DNA from: Saxidomus purpurata
Taxonomy: Eukaryota; Mollusca; Bivalvia; Venerida; Veneridae
Assembly: GCA_022818135.1 (NCBI GenBank)
Contig: JAFMSR010000019.1
Location: 4,507,357-4,571,356, forward strand
Direction of reading: 5' to 3'
DNA: 64,000 bases
In this document: piece by piece, positions 60,605 through 64,000 of the stretch
Numbering within the stretch: position 1 is the stretch's first letter
How the letters are laid out: each line of letters starts with the position of its first letter
Notes under the pieces: generated by a model
Database searches by the model: none
What the model saw: only the letters and a program-made list of their open reading frames with translations
Told to the model about the DNA's origin: nothing
Translations under genes and position numbers: made by a program

Positions 60605-61543
60605 TATCCTTTAAAATCCTTACCACAGTCTGTCAGACATTGGTTAGACCAGGACCAGTCAAGGTGGCCGACTGCAGGAATGAAAAGATATGCACTAAAA
60701 TCTGAGTGTTTTGTTGTTCCCACTGGCAGTACTGTTAGTGAAAATAAAGACTTCCAGTGGAGAATTTCTACCTCCTTGGCGGAGAGATGTTTCATGTTTA
60801 ATCTAAATATTACTCAGATAAGGTGTTACATACTGCTAAAGATGATTCTTAAAACATTTATTAATCTTCATGAACAAAAACACATTACAAGTTATATGTG
60901 TAAAACAGTTTTATTTCACTGTATTAGAAGTAAACCTTTACATGTCTGGAATGAAAGTAATATTCTTCATTGCTTAACATACTGTGTATTAACACTTAAT
61001 GAATGTATATCGTGTGGCAATTGTCCTCATTTCATTATACCTGGTAACAACTTGATGGCTGGTAAAATAACTGCTGAAAACAAACACCAATTACTTGAAA
61101 AGATGTTAAACTTAAAATGGCATACTATTGGTTCTCTCCTCAAGATTCAAGTTGATAACCTTGGACAAAAACTACTGTTGAAGTTGAACATAATACCTGA
61201 TGTAGATTACAATGCCACATTCTATATTGAAAATACTGCAGGATTTCTGAAAGATGCAGGACTTCTTGCATTCGATACTGCTAGTACTATTGACTGTACC
61301 TATAAAGGATGTCTCCTTTTTCTGAATAATAAAAATGTTGAGGAACAGATGCCTTTTCTAGCGCAGACTGTTGTTAATTTAGTCAGGTACCACAATGAAG
61401 GAAATATGTGTGTACAGGCTGCATGCAAATGTCTGACACCTTTCTTCTGTGCTACACTAGGATCTCTGATGGCATCCTACAACATTCAGCACAACAATCC
61501 TGTTTCTCCCCAAAACAATGTATTATGTAAAGTCGGAATATGA
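60605..61543 (+). pseudogene. Partial duplicate of the Mab-21-like gene
   Basis: 60605-61513 matches 56424-57332 at a constant offset of 4181 bases with about ten substitutions and no indel. It covers residues about 182-484 of the parent: the Mab-21 helical part but neither the GS/D-x-D catalytic core nor the TPR-like end. The left border meets the truncated 5' end of the LINE; the right border leaves homology after tttctccccaa and reaches a stop at 61541. It reads Ala (GCA) where the parent has TAA, so the frame stays open. Confidence 0.88.
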
Positions 61544-61671
61544 CATCAATTATAGAATCTGGTGTTTTCATTTTGGATGCTTAGTTTGCCCTATTCATTT
61601 TTTGTATTATCTAAATGTTAGTTAGCAATGGATTGGTCATCTTTATTTACAAGTTAAAAAAAAAATCATAC

Positions 61672-61878
61672 CTTTGCTCATGCATGCATGGACAAACCAC
61701 CTTTGCTCATGCATGCATGGACAAACCACCTTTGCTCATGCATGCATGGACAAACCACCTTTGCCCATGCATGCATGGACAAACCACCTTTGCTCATGCA
61801 TGCATGGACAAACCACCTTTGCTCATGCATGCATGGACAAACCACCTTTGCTCATGCATGCATGGACAAACCAAACAT
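61672..61878. repeat. 29-bp satellite, about seven units
   Basis: Units with tttgctcatgcatgcatgg and acaaaccacc repeat with almost no variation. The catgcatgcatg core is self-complementary. Because 29 is not a multiple of 3 and no unit has a stop, all three plus frames stay open; this is not a gene. Confidence 0.95.
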
Positions 61879-61879
61879 T

Positions 61880-62393
61880 TTCCATTTTTTGAAAATCTAA
61901 ATAAAGTTTATATGGCCAATGTCACCTAATGTCATGTGTAATCACCACCCTGTAATATGTGTTCTGTCATATTTTACGAAGCCTTAACTACTGTAATACT
62001 GTAACATTATATAAAGAAATTGTATAACTTGTTTTGTGGTGTAAAATACTGAGTTGGCGTTATGACATAACATAGACATTAAACTATTCCACCGGCGGCA
62101 GGCGTCCCAAATTTTGTTTGGTCCCCTAGAATTTTGATGTAAATCCCAGTAGTTCATAGTACTGTATGTAAATAATAATACTTTAGAATTTATTTCCCCA
62201 TTGTAAAATGTGCTATCTCATGGAAATAAAAACACAACAAGTAATTGCCCAAGGAATACAGTTTTAATTTTATGATGGACAGGTGATGGAAATTTAATAT
62301 TCTTTAAACGTAACAGTCATACAATTGAGTAAACATTTTAATTTATGACATAACATAGACATTAAAAATATTTGCGATCATTAAACCCAAACA
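61880..62393. other. Spacer with a direct repeat
   Basis: tatgacataacatagacatt occurs at 62061 and again at 62345, just outside and near the edge of the element at 62394-63779. No coding frame. Confidence 0.5.
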
Positions 62394-63779
62394 TACAGTC
62401 GCAAATATCAAAATTACATCAGTTATTCCTGTAATATACCAGTATCTTATGTTAATAAATGAATAATTAATAACCAGGCAAGCAGAATATTTAGTGAAAT
62501 ATGTGCATATACAAAACAATGCACATTACAATACAAATTCCTAATCGTGTCTGTCTACTGAACTAACTACTGACATAGCCGGTTTTTTAAATTAAATTTG
62601 GCTTATGTATTTTGTAAAAGTATACAGCATAACAATGCTAATCTGACTCTTTTTTTATTTAGAATGAACCAATAAAAAGTGACATGAATTGCAAATTCAT
62701 AAGGACATGTAAAAGAAGTAACAAACATTGAAACTGTTATCGCCAAAATGTCAGGCTATGTATTCAAATCAAGTAGTTATTAATAAAAATCTGCCTTGAC
62801 ATATTACTTCAATATCAGCAATATCAGGATATAAATTGACCTAGCGGAAAATTGTAACATTGACATTGCTCACAGGTGATAATTGTAAAGCACAGATAAA
62901 GGTTTTTAATGAGAACAAACACGAGTGTAATTGCGTTGTGTTGGATATACTTATAGACAGCTCATTATGGGCGAAAGTGAGTTAAAAAGTCAACGAGAAG
63001 AAAAGACTTTATATCCCTGTTTCTCATATTCTCATGGTTTCTCACATTATCCTTTTTTACATTCAAGGTGTCAAATGGGCAACTCTTTGTTATCATTTAC
63101 AGAGATATGATACAAAACTGACACAAAAAAAGTTTCAAATGATTTTTCTGAAAATTAATGAAAATATTGGCATTTTACTGAAAATGCAGAAATTTCCTGA
63201 TTTTTTTGTGGTGGGGTTAGTAAAACAGCCCATATTGTTTTATTCTAGGTAATACCCTTTAATTGTACCGCATTTTAATTAAGAAATAATAAATGACGTC
63301 ACTGTCATCGCTCCTATTCTTCGTGGATATTGGTGACCCTTTTTTTATTCAATAGACTAATGATTTTGTTCTTCATTTTTTTCTCATCCTCTGTGTCCAT
63401 GTGAAAGTCTTCACCATTCCTCTTTATAATTATTTGCACATTCCAGGTAGTGACGTCGTTCTGTGCCTCTTTCATAACATGCTTGGCGTATCTATTTCTT
63501 CCGTCTGATGTTGTCAACTCTCCTGCAGATGAAAAGTTAAAAAAAATTTGTTGTGCTCTAAAAAAGCCGATGAAATAATTTATGAACTCAGTAATATCCA
63601 AAAGAAGGGGAATCTGTAATAACATTTTTTTTTTGCACAATATCTGCTATGACCCTCATTTGCATGTAATATTTATATAATTATCGTAGAATTTTATCGG
63701 CGTTATAAAAGATGCAGCTAGACTTGAGGCTGTTGAATGTAGGAATAACTGTTTTGTAATTTTGATATTTGCGACTGTA
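62394..63779. mobile_element. 1.39-kb TA-flanked inverted-repeat element
   Basis: ta|cagtcgcaaatatcaaaa at 62394 is matched exactly by its complement at 63755-63779, a 24-bp perfect inverted repeat with CAGT...ACTG ends and TA flanks, as in pogo/Tigger elements. The interior holds one exon-like minus-strand frame (63522-63314) but no recognisable transposase. Confidence 0.6.
63314..63522 (-). CDS. Possible terminal exon, unknown protein
   Basis: An acceptor (acttttcatctgcag) precedes 63522 and the frame runs 69 codons to TAG at 63314. The peptide is highly charged (GELTTSDGRNRYAKHVMKE, NVQIIIKRNGEDFHMDTEDE, ending NIHEE). I do not recognise it. Earlier exons would lie at higher coordinates, perhaps beyond the window. 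Its position inside the inverted-repeat element raises the option that it belongs to a mobile element. Confidence 0.4.
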
Positions 63780-63796
63780 TATACGGTTTATGTAGG

Positions 63797-63908
63797 GTTA
63801 ACGCACGTTTTTCTCGTGTTTTAACATCTGCAGAATCCCGAGGGATAGTTGGTGCCCGAGCCCGTTAGGTTCTGCAGGTGTTATAACACGAAAAAACGTG
63901 CGTTAGCG
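63797..63908. repeat. Long imperfect hairpin
   Basis: Arms of about 42 bases: gttaacgcacgtttttctcg faces cgaaaaaacgtgcgttagc, and aacatctgcagaatccc faces ggttctgcaggtgtt, around a loop of about 26 bases. Likely a small foldback repeat. Confidence 0.8.
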
Positions 63909-64000
63909 CTATTCTAGCATAAATAGCATAAAAAAATCATAAAAGTACAAATGAAACGCTCTTACTGGTACAACGTTCAATAATGTGCGGGACAACGTCC

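Noticed and set aside
61615..61929. 104-codon repetitive frame; also considered as a CRISPR-like array
   Set aside because: Head-to-tail 29-bp satellite without spacers; open in all plus frames because no unit has a stop.

Overview
The window looks like nuclear DNA of a bivalve mollusc. It is AT-rich, has small exons in repeat-filled introns, and carries bivalve-type protein families: an AA15-like chitin-binding type-4 module with WC/CP cysteine modules, and Mab-21/cGAS-like genes. It also has dense MITEs, tRNA-derived SINEs and tandem repeats containing phrases such as 'gaccttgaccttt'. No bacterial operon, CRISPR array or rRNA was seen. The species cannot be fixed from the sequence alone.

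Three protein-coding loci assemble convincingly. (1) Plus strand, 544-16941: a three-exon gene for a 2734-residue secreted protein. A signal peptide leads into an AA15/LPMO-like module whose eight cysteines are kept but whose two copper-binding histidine positions appear to be Trp19 and Leu91. Then comes a cysteine-free Asn/Ser/Thr-rich region of about 2380 residues with internal repeats, and two small Cys modules at the C-terminus. An extracellular or shell-matrix scaffold is the most natural guess. (2) Minus strand, 36750-32423: a five-exon, 384-residue type II membrane protein resembling the DUF1647-type predicted glycosyltransferases. It was assembled exon by exon with matching splice phases. 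(3) Plus strand, 55881-58010: a Mab-21/cGAS-like receptor gene with a C-terminal TPR-like part, interrupted by one in-frame TAA. A 909-bp, indel-free, about 99% identical partial copy lies at 60605-61513, joined directly to the truncated 5' end of a minus-strand LINE. A possible last exon of another gene lies on the minus strand at 63522-63314, inside a TA-flanked inverted-repeat element.

Layout: 1-543 upstream; 544-16941 giant gene, introns full of SINEs, MITEs and tandem repeats; 17146-17533 homopolymers and a LINE-related fragment; 17534-32400 gene-poor, with MITEs, an interrupted minisatellite and long degenerate tandem repeats; 32423-36750 DUF1647-like gene; 36751-53150 gene-poor, with a second homopolymer block, SINEs, a complete pogo-like MITE and palindrome clusters; 53160-55757 five stacked tandem arrays; 55881-61543 the Mab-21 pair and LINE; 61672-64000 a 29-bp satellite, a 1.39-kb inverted-repeat element and a long hairpin. 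The loci show no obvious functional link. The best leads are the apparently copper-dead LPMO-like giant protein and the recently rearranged innate-immunity-type gene pair.
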